Assembly (NCBI GenBank): GCA_964036665.1
Contig: OZ038532.1
Span: 18,875,037 to 18,939,036, forward strand
Length of the DNA stretch: 64,000 nt
From: Gordius sp. MW1
Taxonomy: Eukaryota > Nematomorpha > Gordioida > Gordea > Gordiidae
Direction of reading: 5' to 3'
Below the pieces are notes generated by a model. The model had not been told where the DNA came from and searched no databases. It worked only from the letters and a program-made list of their open reading frames with translations. Of this stretch, positions 12,301 to 23,180 are shown in pieces (position 1 is the first letter of the stretch; each line of letters begins with the position of its first letter). Made by a program: the position numbers and the translations under genes.

Positions 12301-15300
12301 CCGAATTGCCCGGCCCGAAATATTAAATTTGCCCGTTAGTCCCGAATTTGTGAGGTCGCAAACAGAGGTCGGATTTGTTAAAATTTTTCTGCCCAAACCC
12401 GGCCCGGTCTAAATTTTTAACTAAATTCCACGCCTGAACCCTTCTAAGTGTCCGCTCAGCCATGCCCAAACCATTAGAGCTGCCCGGCCTTACTAATAAA
12501 ATTTGCCCGTTAGACTAGAAATTATCCAATCCCAAAATCTTTTAACCACTATTACAAAATAAGCATTAAATAATGGCATATTGTTCAGAACAAAGATGAC
12601 AATATTTTATTATTCATAATTATTATGTAAAAATAACAAATCGTCGACAATTTCCGGGGATAATCTTGTGCGTCTTTCCTCTATTAATCTTCCTGCGATA
12701 GAGAAACTTCTTTCACTTGCAGCACTCGTCGCCGGGATGGCAAAGAGTATTTTTGTTAATCTTGCTAATTTAGGATACCTAAAATAGTTATAATTTTAGA
12801 TAACTTTAATGTGACTTGTTTTCTTTATTTTTCCACCATATTAAAAGGGAAAATTTTTCATCCACGTCCTTGTCTAAAACATCATTCAAGCATGAATTGA
12901 TCTCAACTAATGCTGTATCATCTTCATCATCAGCCCATAGCGAATTTTTCTTTTTTCGAGGAAAATCAATTTGATAAAATTTTTGGCATGCCCGAATTGC
13001 CCGAATCTTATCAGCGTGCCCGCCCGGGCCCGTCCGAAAAGTAAAACTTAAGACAGTTGCCCGGCCCGGCCCGGCCCGTGGGCCGGGCGGGCCGGGCAGC
13101 GGGCCGGGCCGGGCATTTCTGACCTCTGATTTGGATACGTTTTATTCTACAAAATAGCTAATTTCATTATGTTGATTCCTTGAGCGTAGCCAGCATTCGA
13201 ATTTTAGGGGGGGGGGGGGGGGTGCAATAATGATTTAGGGAGGGGCTAAATAATCATTTTTTAAAATTTTAGCCATAATTTTAATAAATTTTAACAAATT
13301 TTTGGATTAGGAGGGGGGCAGCCGCGCCCCTCTGCCCTTCCCCCCTTCTTGGCTACGCCCATGGTTGATTAGATAATTCAATAAAATTTATTAAACAACT
13401 CTAAAAAGAAACTTATTTTCAATGAATTATTAGCCGATCCTAAAATTAATTTTAATGTTTGTGGTAGGAATGGAAAGATATTCCATTAATGGCGATCTTT
13501 AAATCTCTCCCATTTTGGGCCATATGCGTTTCAAACGTGGCTCATACCTGGGGCCTCTACACATTCATAACCGTCCTACCAACTTACTTACGCGACGTTC
13601 TCAACTTAGACATAAACTCGGTTAGTTTATTGAAAATATATTTTTTTTTCAACATTAATAGATCTTTATTTTTTACATATTATATTGTTTATTTGACGTG
13701 GGAACATTATAAATACGAAATGTTAAAATTGGAAAAATATAAGAGCGGGTAAAAAGTTATAATTCAAAAGCGTCGCATGTGTTATCTATTAAAAGTGACC
13801 AGCTGTCGGCCAGGGATTTAAAATTGTACTTTGCTATAAAAATACCAATTTTTTGTTCAAGTAAAAAATTTGTGGAATGTTTAGAATATAAAAATAATTG
13901 TTTTTATACAAATTTAAAAGACCTGATTATATGTGGGAAAAATACTTTACCCTTTTATACTGTTTATGATGATACATATAAGAATGGACTATTTTCCGCC
14001 ATACCCTTTGTCGCTATGTGGGTATTCATAGTGGTGGGTGGACAAGTGGCAGATTATCTTCGTTGTACCCATTCGACTCCAACGGTCGTTGTTAGGAAAG
14101 TGATAAACTCTTTAGGTATCAACACTTTCCCAAATCTCAAATTTTTGTTTACTATGTCAGTGATAAAATTTATATATTTTAAATTATACCTTTTGAGTTA
14201 GAAAAAGATTTAGTTTTATTTGTTAAACGTAAATATATATAAACGAAAACCCATGTAGGTTAATGATGAAAACATCGAGCTGATTGAACTGAATTTTATT
14301 AAATGACTAACATTTGTCATAATAAGGTAATACAGCTTCTTTATTCCATTTTGCGTAATATTCCTATTCCATATCACTTGAAGCTTTTAGTATTATTTAT
14401 CAAATGAAATTTTGTTCTAATCTTTTATTGAGGCTTGTATGCACAATTATATATGTATTAAAATCAATAATTTTGTAAACAGTTTAAATCCCCCTAAAAT
14501 ATATATTAATAAACTATTGCTTTATTCTAAAAGTGGTTATTTTAATCCGCTTATCTGAGTAATGTTTCTACCCAAAAAATCGAGTAAATTTAAAATTTTT
14601 ATATCGAAAATCATGTTTTATTTTAAGAATAATAATTGAATTTTGTTTGTTTGACTTCAATATCTTAACCCTGCCAGCTTATCCCCTATAATTCAGATGA
14701 CCTCATATGCTTTTAATTATTGTTTTTTTTTCTTTATTTCGATATTTGTTAAGAATAATAATTTCAATTTAAATATCAACAAATTTGTATAAAAATTTTA
14801 TTATTTATTTACTATTTCTGTCGAGGTCTTTTCGTTCCGGCAGCATTATTTGTGGGTTTATCTTACGTTGGTTGTCGTGAGGTTATGGCTATTAGTCTTC
14901 TAACAGGAGCTGCCGCTTTTCTAGGTTTAGCCAACTCTGGGTATATGGTAAACCCCTTGGATATAGCACCACCTTACGCAGGTTACCCTCAAAAATTTAA
15001 CAGTCTATATTCTTTCTAAACTTTTAAACGTGTTTCTAATGTATGACATGCCGTAAAATACCCATATTTTTGGAGTTTTTTATTTGGAATGTAATAGGTT
15101 GGAAAAGTGAAATGAATTATTTAAACCTTAATTTTGTTTTATTTCTTCAAAACTTAGTTTGGGCATTGTTTTTGCATTTTAAAATCAAGGATCAATTATG
15201 CTAAAAGATTTATTTGGGACCTTTTTTATCATTTTTAACTCAGTGGGAAAAGTGGTTATTAGTGATTTCTGGGAAATATTATGAAACTTATTGTTTAAGC

Positions 15301-16102
15301 TGAATGGAAATTAAGATTTTGATAATAGCTAAATTGATTATCTAATATATATCGCAAAATTTATCCTTTTTGAATGCAAAATAGATATTAGCAACTATGA
15401 AAAGAATTGATTTTTTTTACATGTTATAATTTGTAAACATAATACAGGGGAATATTGCTTATTTTAACATCCAGGCATACTGTTTAGCTTATCAAACACT
15501 TTCGGCACCCTATCTGGTATTATATCACCATCCGTTACATCAGCTTTTATTGCTAAAGAGGTTAAATTCAGAAAAGATTATTACTATTTAATACCTTAAA
15601 AATATAGACATCTAATATTATTTGACTTTTTTATTCCTTAAAAATATATATATGCTTGTTTGATATTATATGATTATATGGTATTTTAAACATTAAGCAA
15701 AACTTTTGAAAATCTGATATCTCTATTGCACTTGATCTAACAACAATCGGTAATGTATAGCTGTGACCGGATTTTAAAAATTTTCTTAAAATATTAATTT
15801 AAGCACAGCAATATAATAAAATTTGTGGAATTAATGTTCTTTAAAACTTAAAAAACTATAAGTATACAAAATACTTTGATGGAAGATTATAAATTTATGC
15901 TTTCCACTAGTCCGGACCCGATGAGTGGCGCAAAGTTTTCATCCTATCAGCCGTAATCTTATGGGTTGGGGCAACTTTTTATGGCCTGTGTGCTTCGGGC
16001 ATTCAACAACCATGGTCCTCTAAAAAAATCGTGACTATTATTCACTCAAACAAAGATAACCATCCCGAGGAGATCGAAGAAGCTAAGCGTGAAATGCTAT
16101 AG
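3341..16102 (+). CDS. SLC17-family anion/phosphate transporter, copy 1 (10 exons recognised)
   Basis: Major facilitator membrane protein of the SLC17 (sialin / vesicular anion / Na-phosphate cotransporter) family; the substrate cannot be read from sequence. Exons: 3341-3504, 4805-5143, 9785-9872, 11787-11882, 11978-12105, 13468-13620, 13983-14115, 14826-14981, 15475-15560, 15911-16102 (stop TAG). All boundaries are GT-AG and phases join without a stop, giving about 511 residues, near the family norm. Diagnostic segments in order: AYIIRANLSVAIIAMV (helix 1), FFYGYIVTQIPGGWLSYKYG, the G/P-rich IPIGT...GGWPSIFY region, W-FLWCFLVFENPFVHPRIS, PTYLRDVLNLDI, VVGGQVADYLR, and MVNPLDIAPPYAG followed by SNTFGTLSGIISPSV. 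The loop after helix 1 is long and asparagine-rich. The first exon listed begins in phase 1, so an upstream exon with the ATG is missing from this model. Introns 2, 3 and 5 are crowded with transposons, but coding sequence is intact. Paralogue at 25056-31361. Confidence 0.88.
5828..6078. mobile_element. hAT-like MITE, long palindrome, 8-bp duplication
   Basis: A 251-bp foldback in intron 2 of transporter copy 1. Termini CAGTCTTGTTA and TAACAAGACTG, perfect 8-bp duplication CTTTTTGG (5820-5827, 6079-6086). The arms are GC-rich (GGAGCGGGCGCGGGAGTAGC and its complement) and nearly meet at an AT-rich centre, so the single strand would form one long hairpin. No coding capacity. Confidence 0.88.
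6630..7162. mobile_element. PIF/Harbinger-like MITE with inner palindrome
   Basis: A 533-bp element in intron 2 of transporter copy 1. Termini GGGCTTGTTTTCATATCGGA and TATAAAGACGAGCCC are imperfect inverted repeats of about 27 bp ending in CGGATTCAGAT, flanked by TTA on both sides (6627-6629, 7163-7165). A 3-bp TTA/TAA duplication with GGGC ends is characteristic of the PIF/Harbinger superfamily. A second pair of long arms (about 6796-6868 and 6879-6948) gives a near-perfect hairpin at the centre. No open frame. Confidence 0.75.
7841..8456. mobile_element. hAT-like element with GC-rich subterminal repeats
   Basis: A 616-bp element in intron 2. Termini TAGAGCCCTGCA and TGCAGGGCTCTA; flanks CCAGAATA and CCCGAATA match at 7 of 8 positions. 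Both subterminal zones are built of short GGCCCG/CGGGCC repeats, the centre is AT-rich. No transposase is visible. Confidence 0.82.
8829..9071. mobile_element. hAT-like MITE of the TGCAGGGCTCTA group, perfect 8-bp duplication
   Basis: A 243-bp element starting TAGAACCC and ending TTGCAGGGCTCTA, flanked by identical GCTACGCC (8821-8828, 9072-9079). The duplicated target is itself the terminal motif (CTGGCTACGCCCA) of a different MITE group in this window, so it landed in the end of an older MITE. Confidence 0.8.
9305..9679. mobile_element. hAT-like MITE (GGCTACGCCCAT group) carrying a nested MITE
   Basis: Left end CATCGGCTTAGGCAAGG, right end TTGGCTACGCCCATT, perfect 8-bp duplication GACTTACT (9297-9304, 9680-9687). 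A second MITE is inserted inside it at 9352-9553. It lies about 100 bp before exon 3 of transporter copy 1. Confidence 0.78.
9352..9553. mobile_element. Nested hAT-like MITE with perfect 8-bp duplication
   Basis: A 202-bp element with near-perfect inverted ends TAGAGTTGTTAAATTGCTAA / TTAGCAATTTAACAACTCTA and identical flanks CTCCTCTA (9344-9351, 9554-9561). It interrupts the MITE at 9305-9679, so it is the younger of the two. A decayed relative begins at 22847. Confidence 0.87.
10257..10465. repeat. Inverted-repeat MITE (GTTTGGTCGACC family)
   Basis: Ends of about 30 bp are imperfect inverted repeats: GGGTTTTGTTTGGTCG on the left, CGACCAAACAAAACCC on the right, with several further GTCGACC motifs between. 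A relative lies at 30379-30590 in the second transporter gene and similar pieces at about 6090-6240. The exact ends and any target duplication are uncertain. Intron 3 of transporter copy 1. Confidence 0.6.
10561..11622 (-). mobile_element. Short LTR retroelement (TRIM-like), complete with LTRs and 5-bp duplication
   Basis: Two direct repeats, 10561-10807 (247 bp) and 11357-11622 (266 bp), are nearly identical and flank about 550 bp. On the minus strand each begins TGTCGTATATGTG. The downstream copy is preceded by a polypurine tract TTTAAAGGGGAAGA (10808-10821), and TGGTGATAG, placed like a primer-binding site, follows two bases after the upstream copy. Identical AAATT lies outside both ends (10556-10560, 11623-11627), the 5-bp duplication typical of integrase. 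The interior is too short for gag-pol and shows no clear domain, so it is non-autonomous. It sits in intron 3 of transporter copy 1. Confidence 0.85.
12170..13128 (-). mobile_element. Internally deleted hAT element, perfect 8-bp duplication
   Basis: Termini CAGAGGTCAG / CTGACCTCTG, flanked by identical ATTTGGAT (12162-12169, 13129-13136). Both subterminal zones are dense arrays of GCCCGGCCCG. The centre keeps the C-terminal end of a hAT transposase (separate entry). The element fills most of intron 5 of transporter copy 1, between the donor at 12106 and the acceptor before 13468. Confidence 0.92.
12610..12965 (-). pseudogene. hAT transposase C-terminal remnant
   Basis: On the minus strand the last part reads through the hAT family dimerisation domain: a YPKLARL segment, then the signature PATSAASERSFS, then a basic stretch and LSPEIVDDLLFLHNN before a TAA at 12610-12612. 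Upstream a WWKNK motif, which normally precedes the YP-LA segment, is separated by stops. About 110 codons survive; the zinc finger and catalytic part are missing, so it is not active. It lies inside the element at 12170-13128. Confidence 0.85.
13179..13363. mobile_element. hAT-like MITE (GCGTAGCCAG ends)
   Basis: A 185-bp element with ends CTTGAGCGTAGCCAG and TTGGCTACGCCCATG and a G run at 13206-13222. Flanks GTTGATTC and GTTGATTA agree at 7 of 8 positions. It sits 35 bp after the hAT element in the same intron 5. Confidence 0.75.
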
Positions 16103-16713
16103 GAATCTCAGACACACACACCTACATACCCTTTTTAATACTCCTCATTTTTTTAAATATCTTTAGTTATCCGTTTTCAAGTTTTCCAGTGGCTTAGGAA
16201 TTTTATGTCGTCTTAGGCCTAAAATTTAAAAATCTGTAAAGATTGAATTAATGAAACTTTTTTTTGCTTTTTGGTTGACCCAAAGGGCTACTCTTTTAGC
16301 ATAGGTGACAAATTAATCGATTACTTTGCATTGATATAACCTTATTTTGTTCCTTTATATAAATGTTTTTGCGCCTTTTACTATCGATTGTTATTTGTTT
16401 TATGTATGGAGATGATATAATTGGCTAACAATTGTTACCATTTGACCGTGAGTTGTTTATACTATTGTATATACTTATCATGTTGGAAAATTATTTTGCC
16501 CTTTTTGAAACGAAAAAATTCCACTTGAATACAAATTTATTTTGATTTCGATATTTGTGTTCTTTGACTTTTGCAAAGCATTATTGCTTGTGTAGTTGTG
16601 GTTTTAAAGTGATGTCAACTAAGTGATTTATAATCAGAGCAATATTAAAAATATAACCATTTAAAAACATTGGAAAAAACGAAAAATTGTTTAATTGATG
16701 GCAATAAAATAAA
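16103..16713. other. 3' flank of transporter copy 1
   Basis: AT-rich non-coding sequence after the TAG stop, presumably including the 3' untranslated region. No further exon is seen before the repeat at 16714. Confidence 0.45.
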
Positions 16714-19437
16714 CCAGGGCCTTCGGCCCTGCTGGGGAGGGGGGGAAAGGGGGAGGGAGGTGCAGGAGGGAAGGGGGAACGAAACTCATCTATCTCCGTA
16801 TAAACGTAGCATATTTGCTATGCAATTTATGGGCGAGAAAGGTGGGAAGGGGAGAGAATTCCTATGGGGCGGGGGGTATAAAATGCAAAATGATTAGTTA
16901 TTTCTTTATACAAATATTTAAAAAATTAAATTTTTGTAAAACCTGTTATAAAACACTTATTAATACTTGATCTATTGAGGAATAGGTTTTCTTTGATTTA
17001 ATCTTATTTATCAACTTCTAAAATAATCAAAATGACGAAAGGAACCCAACCAAATAGAGGGTATGACCTTGGAAAAGCCAATAGTCATCCTTCCAAAACG
17101 TACAACTTTCAATTTAGAGTTTTTTTGATACTATATAAATGTAAACAATTTGGTGTAGACCACCCATAATTTGAATTATGACTATAGACTCTATTCAAAT
17201 CATGCGCATATGTATAGTATAAACAATAAATTTAAAAAACTAAAAAAAATTCCAATCATACCTTGGCCAGTGGTCATTTTTTCTAATGGTTAGCAGACAG
17301 CCAAATAATTAGCCTATGATTATACTCTAAAAAAACAATTTTAATCTCACTTTGGCCAGTGATTATTTTTTCCATTGTTCAGTAACTAGCAGACTCCAAA
17401 TACTGGTCAATAATTATAATCTAAAGAAAAAACTTGATTCTAATCTCACTTTGGCCAGTGGTCATTTTTTTTATTGGTCAGTAGCCAGCAAACGGCCAAA
17501 TAGACTATATTTAAAATATAGAAGGAAAAAAAATTTGATACACTTTGGCCAATGGTCATTTTTTTTATTGGTCAGTAGCCAGCACACGGTCAAAAAGGAT
17601 ATAAATACATAAAATACCAAAAAAAATCGATAGACAATTTGGCCAATGGTCATTTTTTCATTGGTCAGTAGCCAGGACACGGTCAAAAAGTCATATTATC
17701 AATGTTATTAACAAGAACAATATATTAAAAAAAAATTGCCCTCTCCGGGATATTAACCCACATCAATAGAGGCATAAGCCTTTGTGGGGGGGGGGGGGCA
17801 CAGGGACCCATATCAGTAGAGGCATAGGCCCTTGTAGGGGGGGGGGCATAAATAATTATCAATGTTAACCTAATATAGCAATTCAAAAAACGAAAAAGAA
17901 AATTTCGATTAATAATTTGGGCAATGGTCATTTTTTTCATTGGTCAGTACCAGGACACGGTCAAAAAGTCATATTATCAATGGTATTAAGAAAATATATT
18001 AATTAAAAAAAATAAAATAAAAAAAAATCTGCCCTCTCCGGGATTCGAACTAGAGCCCTGCAAAGTCACTTTTTTTCAACCCGAACCCGACCCGAAAGCG
18101 TTTTTATATTTTCAACCTGAACCCGACCCGACCCGAAAGCGTTTTTAATTTTTTAACTCGAACCCGATTCGACCCGAAAGCGTTTTTAATATTTTAACCC
18201 GAACCCGACCCGAAAGCGTTTTTAATTTTTCAACCCGAACCCGACCCGAAAGCGTTTAAATTTCAACCCAAAAACGACCAGACACGAGAGCGTTTTAAAT
18301 ATTTTAAATTGATTTGCCAAAATAAGTTGGCAGCTTTCAGAAACAATTTTACGCCACGAATTTGAATAATAAATTTATTTGAGAGAATTATTATAATTAT
18401 GAATAAATGTAATAGCGTCAACAGTTTCAGGCCTAAACTCGACCTCCTATCTTCTTAAATTCGTCCAGCTGTAGAAAAAGATCTCACTGGACGTAGAGGA
18501 GGCAGGTATGGCCAGAAATTTACGAGCCAATAACCCTAAAGCAGGATATTTATAAGAATATATTCTCGAATGAATGAGATTAATTAATGATACATTTCGA
18601 TATTAATTAAAAAATGTTTTATATGTAATGGCATTAATTTGAAAGATATGTTTGTTATGCAATATAAGATATATAACCTTTAACCCGACCCGACCCGAAA
18701 GCGTTTTAAATTTTTCAACCCGAACCCGACCCGACCCGAAACTATTATAAAATTTTTAACCCGACCCGACCCGAAGGTATTTTAAAATTTAATCGAACCC
18801 ATATCAGTAGAGGCATAAGCCTTTGTGGGGGGGGGGGCACAGGGACCCATATCAGTAGATGCATAGGCCCTTGTAGGGGGGGCATATGTAATTATCAATG
18901 TTAACCTAATATAGCAATTCAAAAAACAAAAACAAAAATTTCGAATCACAATTTGGCCATTGGTCATTTTTTTTATTGTTCAGTAGCCAAGACACGGTCA
19001 AAAAGTCATATTATCAATGGTATTAACAAGAACAATAAATTAATTTAAAAAAAATTTGCCCTCTCCGGGATTCAAACCCACATCAGTAGAGGCATAAGCC
19101 TTTGTAGGGGCGGGGGACAGGGACCCATATCAGTAGATGCATAGGCCCTGGTAGGGGGGGGGGGTATAGGGTAATTATCAATGTTAACCTAATATAGCAA
19201 CTCAAAAAACGAAAAAAAATATCGATTCACAATTCGGCCAATGGTCATTTTTTCATTAATCAGTAGCCAGGACACGGTCAAAAAGTCATATAATCAATGG
19301 TATTAACAAGAACAATATATTAATTTAATTTAAAAAATAAAAATTTGCCCTCTCCGGGATTCGACCCAGCTATTAAGATACACGTTGGACGGACGGACGG
19401 ACAACAAAAAGCGAGCCCATAAATTGCATAGCTATTA
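16714..19437 (-). repeat. HINE-like repeat, diverged copy with tRNA-like blocks
   Basis: Starts with the stem-loop GGGCCTTCGGCCC, then a G-rich run and GCTATGCAATTTATGGGCGA. It continues into a degraded array of GGCCA(A/G)TGGTCATTTTTT units, and ends GCGAGCCCATAAATTGCATA at 19411-19430. Between units, blocks such as CTCTCCGGGATTCGAAC recur at about 17743, 18035, 19060 and 19350; their complement resembles a tRNA T-arm (GTTCGAATCC). A hAT element (18051-18790) interrupts it. More diverged than the other copies, so probably older. Confidence 0.7.
18051..18790. mobile_element. hAT-like element inserted in the repeat array
   Basis: Starts TAGAGCCCTGCAAAGTCAC, followed by repeated AACCCGACCCGAAAGCG on the left and more of the same on the right. 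The left flank is ATTCGAAC; on the right ATCGAAC follows, a near match, but the right terminus TGCAGGGCTCTA is missing. It relates to the elements at 7841 and 41045. No transposase seen. Confidence 0.65.
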
Positions 19438-20021
19438 AAACAAGTAGCATTAAAACTAAAAATTAAATAAATAATAAAAAGCATGAGAATTGTAATAATT
19501 GCCAAATTATCCACATTTATAGTTTTAGCCTTTTTCTTACTTTGATTTTTTTTAATTTATGAAATATATTTATTAACTAAATCGCTTAAATAGCCAAATT
19601 TTGCATACAAATTTTAGTATAGAATTTATTTAGCTATAAGGATTGATATGACATTTATAAAATTTAATAGGCTTGTACCCAAAAAAAGTGAGAGATTTGA
19701 GTGGGTGTGATTTATTGATGGAGAGAAAAAGAGAGAGTGAAGGGGGGAATAATTAGAGTTACGCCTCTGAATTTCGAATCGAATCGAATATTTTTGGTAT
19801 TTGATTCGGATTCGATTTTTTTATCAAAAAAATATTCGATTCGAGATTTGTCGAATATTAAAATGAAAATTCGAATTCGATTCGAAAAAAATTTAAGGAT
19901 TCGAAATCGATTCGAATATAAATTACGTTTTTATTATTATTAGAAAACACATTAAAAAGGCTACTTTGATTTTTAATTAGCATATACATTTGAAAAATTT
20001 ATTTGAAAGATATTTAAAAAA

Positions 20022-21973
20022 CTCGGGCCTTCGGCCCTCGTGGGAAGGGGGAGAAGGGAAGAGGGGAAGGGAAGGGGGGACGACTCATCTGTACTTCGTA
20101 TAAATGTATCATATTTGCTATGCAATTTATGGGCGAGAAAGGTGGGAAGGGGCGAGAATGCCTATAGGGGGATATTAAATGCCTAATGATTAATTAATTA
20201 TTTATACAAATTTTCCATTATAGGCAAAATGTAATATAGGCAAGGGTTGGGGTTAGATTTAGTGTTTGCATCTAGTTGCGTATTACATTAGTTTTTATGG
20301 CCTTTAGTGATTATGGGTCTAACAAACATTATATTATAAAACAACACAATGTTAAGAATTTGCAGAATTGTTGGGAGAAATTTTTTGTTGAATTTGAACT
20401 ATTTTTAATTAAAAAAATCAAAAATTTGGCAAATGGTCACTTTTTCTCTATTGGTCAGTACCAACAGATACTCTATAAGTCAATGATAGCCAAAAAAACG
20501 GAAAAAAAAATTTTGATGCTCACTTTGGCCAATGGTCATTTTTTCCCATTGGTCAGCAGCCAGCACACGGTAAAAATGGATATAAATTCAGTAAAAAAAA
20601 ACGAAAAAAAAATTTTCGAATCACATTTTGGCCAATGGTCATTTTTTTCCATTGGTCAGCAGCCAGGACACGGTAAAAGTGGATATAAATTCATAATAGT
20701 CAAAAAAAAACGAAAAAAAAGTTTTCGAATCACATTTTGGCCAATGGTCATTTTATTCCATTGGTCAGCAGCCAGCGGACGGCCAAAAAGTCATAATAGC
20801 AATGGTAGGAACAGGAACAATCATAATAGTCAAAAAAAACGAAAAAAATAATTTCGATTCACATTTTGGCCAATGGTCATTTTTTCAATCGGTCAGGAGC
20901 CAGCGGACGGCCAAAAAGTCATAATAGCAATGGTAGTAACAGGAACAATCATAATAGTCAAAAAAAAACGAAAAAATAAACTCGGATTCACATTTTAGCC
21001 AATGGTCATTTTTTTCATTGGTCAGCAGCCAGCGGACGGCCAAAAAGTCTTATTATCAATGATAGTAACAAGAACAATCATAAGAGTCAAAAAAACTCCG
21101 GGATTCTAACCCAAAAACTAGTTAAATTGCATAGCAATTAAAAGTAAACAACTTTTATTTATGTTTATTATATAACATTGGTCAGCAGCCAGCGGACGGC
21201 CAAAAAGTCATAATAGCAATGGTAGAAACAGGAACAATCAAATAGTCAAAAAAAACGAAAAAAATAATTTCGATTCACATTTTGGCCAATGGTCATTTTT
21301 TTCATTGGTCAGCAGCCAGCGGACGGCCAAAAATTCTTATTATCAATGATAGTAACAAGAACAATCATAAGAGTCAAAAAAACTCAGGGATTCTAACCCC
21401 AAAACTAGTTAAATTGCATAGCAATTAAAAAGTAAACAACTTTTATTTATGTTTATTATAACTAGTTAAATTGCATAGCATTAAAAGTAAACAACTTTTA
21501 TCTATGTTTATTATATAACAAAAACTAGTTAAATGCAATTAAAAGTAAACAACTTTTATTTATGTTTATTATATAACTAGTTAAATTGCATAGCAATTAA
21601 AAGTAGCAATTAAAAGTAAACAACTTTTATTTATGTTTATTATATAACTAGTTAAATTGCATAGCAATTAAAAGTAGCAATTAAAAGTAAACAACTTTTA
21701 TTTATGATTATTATATGATAGATAATTTAACAAATCTTATATATAACACACCGAGGGAGATAGAGGTGAGGGGTGGGGCACCTCTTATGCATTAATTTAA
21801 AAAATAACACAGCGAGGGAGATAGAGATGAGGGGTGGGGCACCTCTTTCTCATGCATTAATTTAAAAAAGCGATAACCTAATATACGCAATGCAAATAGA
21901 TAGGGAGGGTAACGGACGACGGACGACGGACGACGGACACCAAAAAACGAGCCCATAAATTGCATAGCAATTA
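20022..21973 (-). repeat. HINE-like repeat, copy B
   Basis: Nearly complete copy: CTCGGGCCTTCGGCCC stem-loop at 20022, G-rich run, subterminal GCTATGCAATTTATGGGCGA, AT-rich core, then minisatellite units with TTGGCCAATGGTCA from about 20430 to 21310. A second tandem array of about 60-70 bp units (AACTAGTTAAATTGCATAGC) follows at 21405-21715, and the end is CGAGCCCATAAATTGCATAG. It is nested in the hAT-like element at 19761-22845. Confidence 0.85.
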
Positions 21974-22074
21974 AAAATACACACATCGATATGAAAATAT
22001 TAAAGGCGAACAAAAAACTATGGCGATATGTGTAAGACAATCAAGAACCGTTTTTAGCCAACTTTTAAGGCAAA

Positions 22075-22371
22075 TTATCTTCCTAACTTAAACGATTGCT
22101 TATGTTTAGTCAATAAATTGGTTCCGGTTGAAAATATCATTTCGCACGGAGGTAAATAATCCAGGTATAAAGAGAAGATTTTTTGATAATTTTTGGATGT
22201 TTGGAAAACGGCGTTGATGCGATTTCCACCATTGTAAAGGCTCAACAATGGAGACCACACGTGGTTTGTGCAAAAATGCCTCCAATGAATCGCCTTGTCG
22301 CTCTTAATAGCCGATCCAGTGTTGATACCTCGCTTGTTAATACAAAATCTGGATAGCAGTTTCCAAGTCAT
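22075..22371 (-). pseudogene. Probable hAT transposase C-terminal remnant
   Basis: A 98-codon open frame. The segment YLPPCEMIFSTGTNLLTKHK resembles the hAT dimerisation block (E, then FS, G, then R/K-rich). It lies inside an element with hAT-type ends and an 8-bp duplication, which supports the reading. The match is weaker than in the remnant at 12610, and other explanations are possible. Confidence 0.5.
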
Positions 22372-22846
22372 CTTTAATTTTCTACACGATATGCCTACTG
22401 GCGATAAACACTCAAATCTTGAGCCTTAAATCGACCACACTCGCTTATAAGACTATCTACTTATTGAATGCCATATATCTTCAATTTTCTATTTGGCCAT
22501 TTTGCCAGCATGATCTTCTATGCCTGATTGATAATATAACGGTAGTCCATAATTTAATTAAATTGTGATCCTCGTTATCCATGTCTTATGTAAGTTAGAA
22601 AAAGATTAAATTAAACTTTTTCAAATTGTAGCAGGAAAAATAACTAAAATGCTGTAAGATAAAAATAGCTAAATATTTTATTATGGTCTATTTAAATTAA
22701 ACTTAAAAAAAAATAAAATTTTATTTTTTCAAGGATTCGATTCGGATTTTCGAATCTTAGCAGCTTAAATATTCGATTCGAAACTTACAAATATGGATTC
22801 GAATCCGAATTCGAATCGAATCTCGAATATTTCCCAGAGGCGTAGT

Positions 22847-23055
22847 TAGAGTTGTTAAATTGCTCGCGTGAGCAATGCTCACTATGTGCTTTGCTTGATA
22901 TGCTCGTTAGCACAATGTATGCTCGTTGTTCGGTGCACTAGGCAGAACAGTAGCATATAAAAATGCTCGAGGGGCGAGTCGCTGTTCAAGCATTAAGCAG
23001 ATTGCTCGAGCATCAAACCGTGCAGATATCAGATTTAATAAAAGCAATTGCAACG
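22847..23055. repeat. Decayed MITE of the TAGAGTTGTTAAATTG family
   Basis: Begins TAGAGTTGTTAAATTGCT as in the MITE at 9352-9553 and shares inner pieces such as GTAGCATATAAAAATGCTCG, but the right end (GCAATTGCAACGAGTA) is degraded. The hAT-like element at 19761-22845 inserted at its left edge, duplicating TTAGAGTT. Confidence 0.55.
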
Positions 23056-23180
23056 AGTAAGTAACTTTAAATATTTTTTGATCATATTATATATCATAAA
23101 TAATTTAAAAACTTTGCTCCCCTCCCTTTTTTTGTCCCGTTGGTTTGCAGCATCCCACCTTTTTTTAACCCTTTTTTCTC

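Larger units (their letters stand above)
19761..22845. mobile_element. hAT-like element carrying HINE copy B, perfect 8-bp duplication
   Basis: Ends ACGCCTCTG (19761) and CAGAGGCGTAG (to 22845), flanked by identical TTAGAGTT (19753-19760, 22846-22853). The arms are runs of GATTCGAATC-like motifs in inverted orientation. HINE copy B occupies 20022-21973, and a hAT-like coding remnant lies at 22075-22371. Without the nested copy the element is about 1.1 kb. Confidence 0.78.

Noticed and set aside
11983..12412. Open frames with PARPNPSK-type repeats after exon 5 of transporter copy 1
   Set aside because: They run from exon 5 through its splice donor into the GC-rich arm of the hAT element; not separate genes.
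20276..20851. 191-codon frame starting MRITLVFMAFSDYGSNKH, also found in other copies
   Set aside because: It lies in the repeat core and runs into the minisatellite; it is present in most copies but frameshifted in some, and has no domain.
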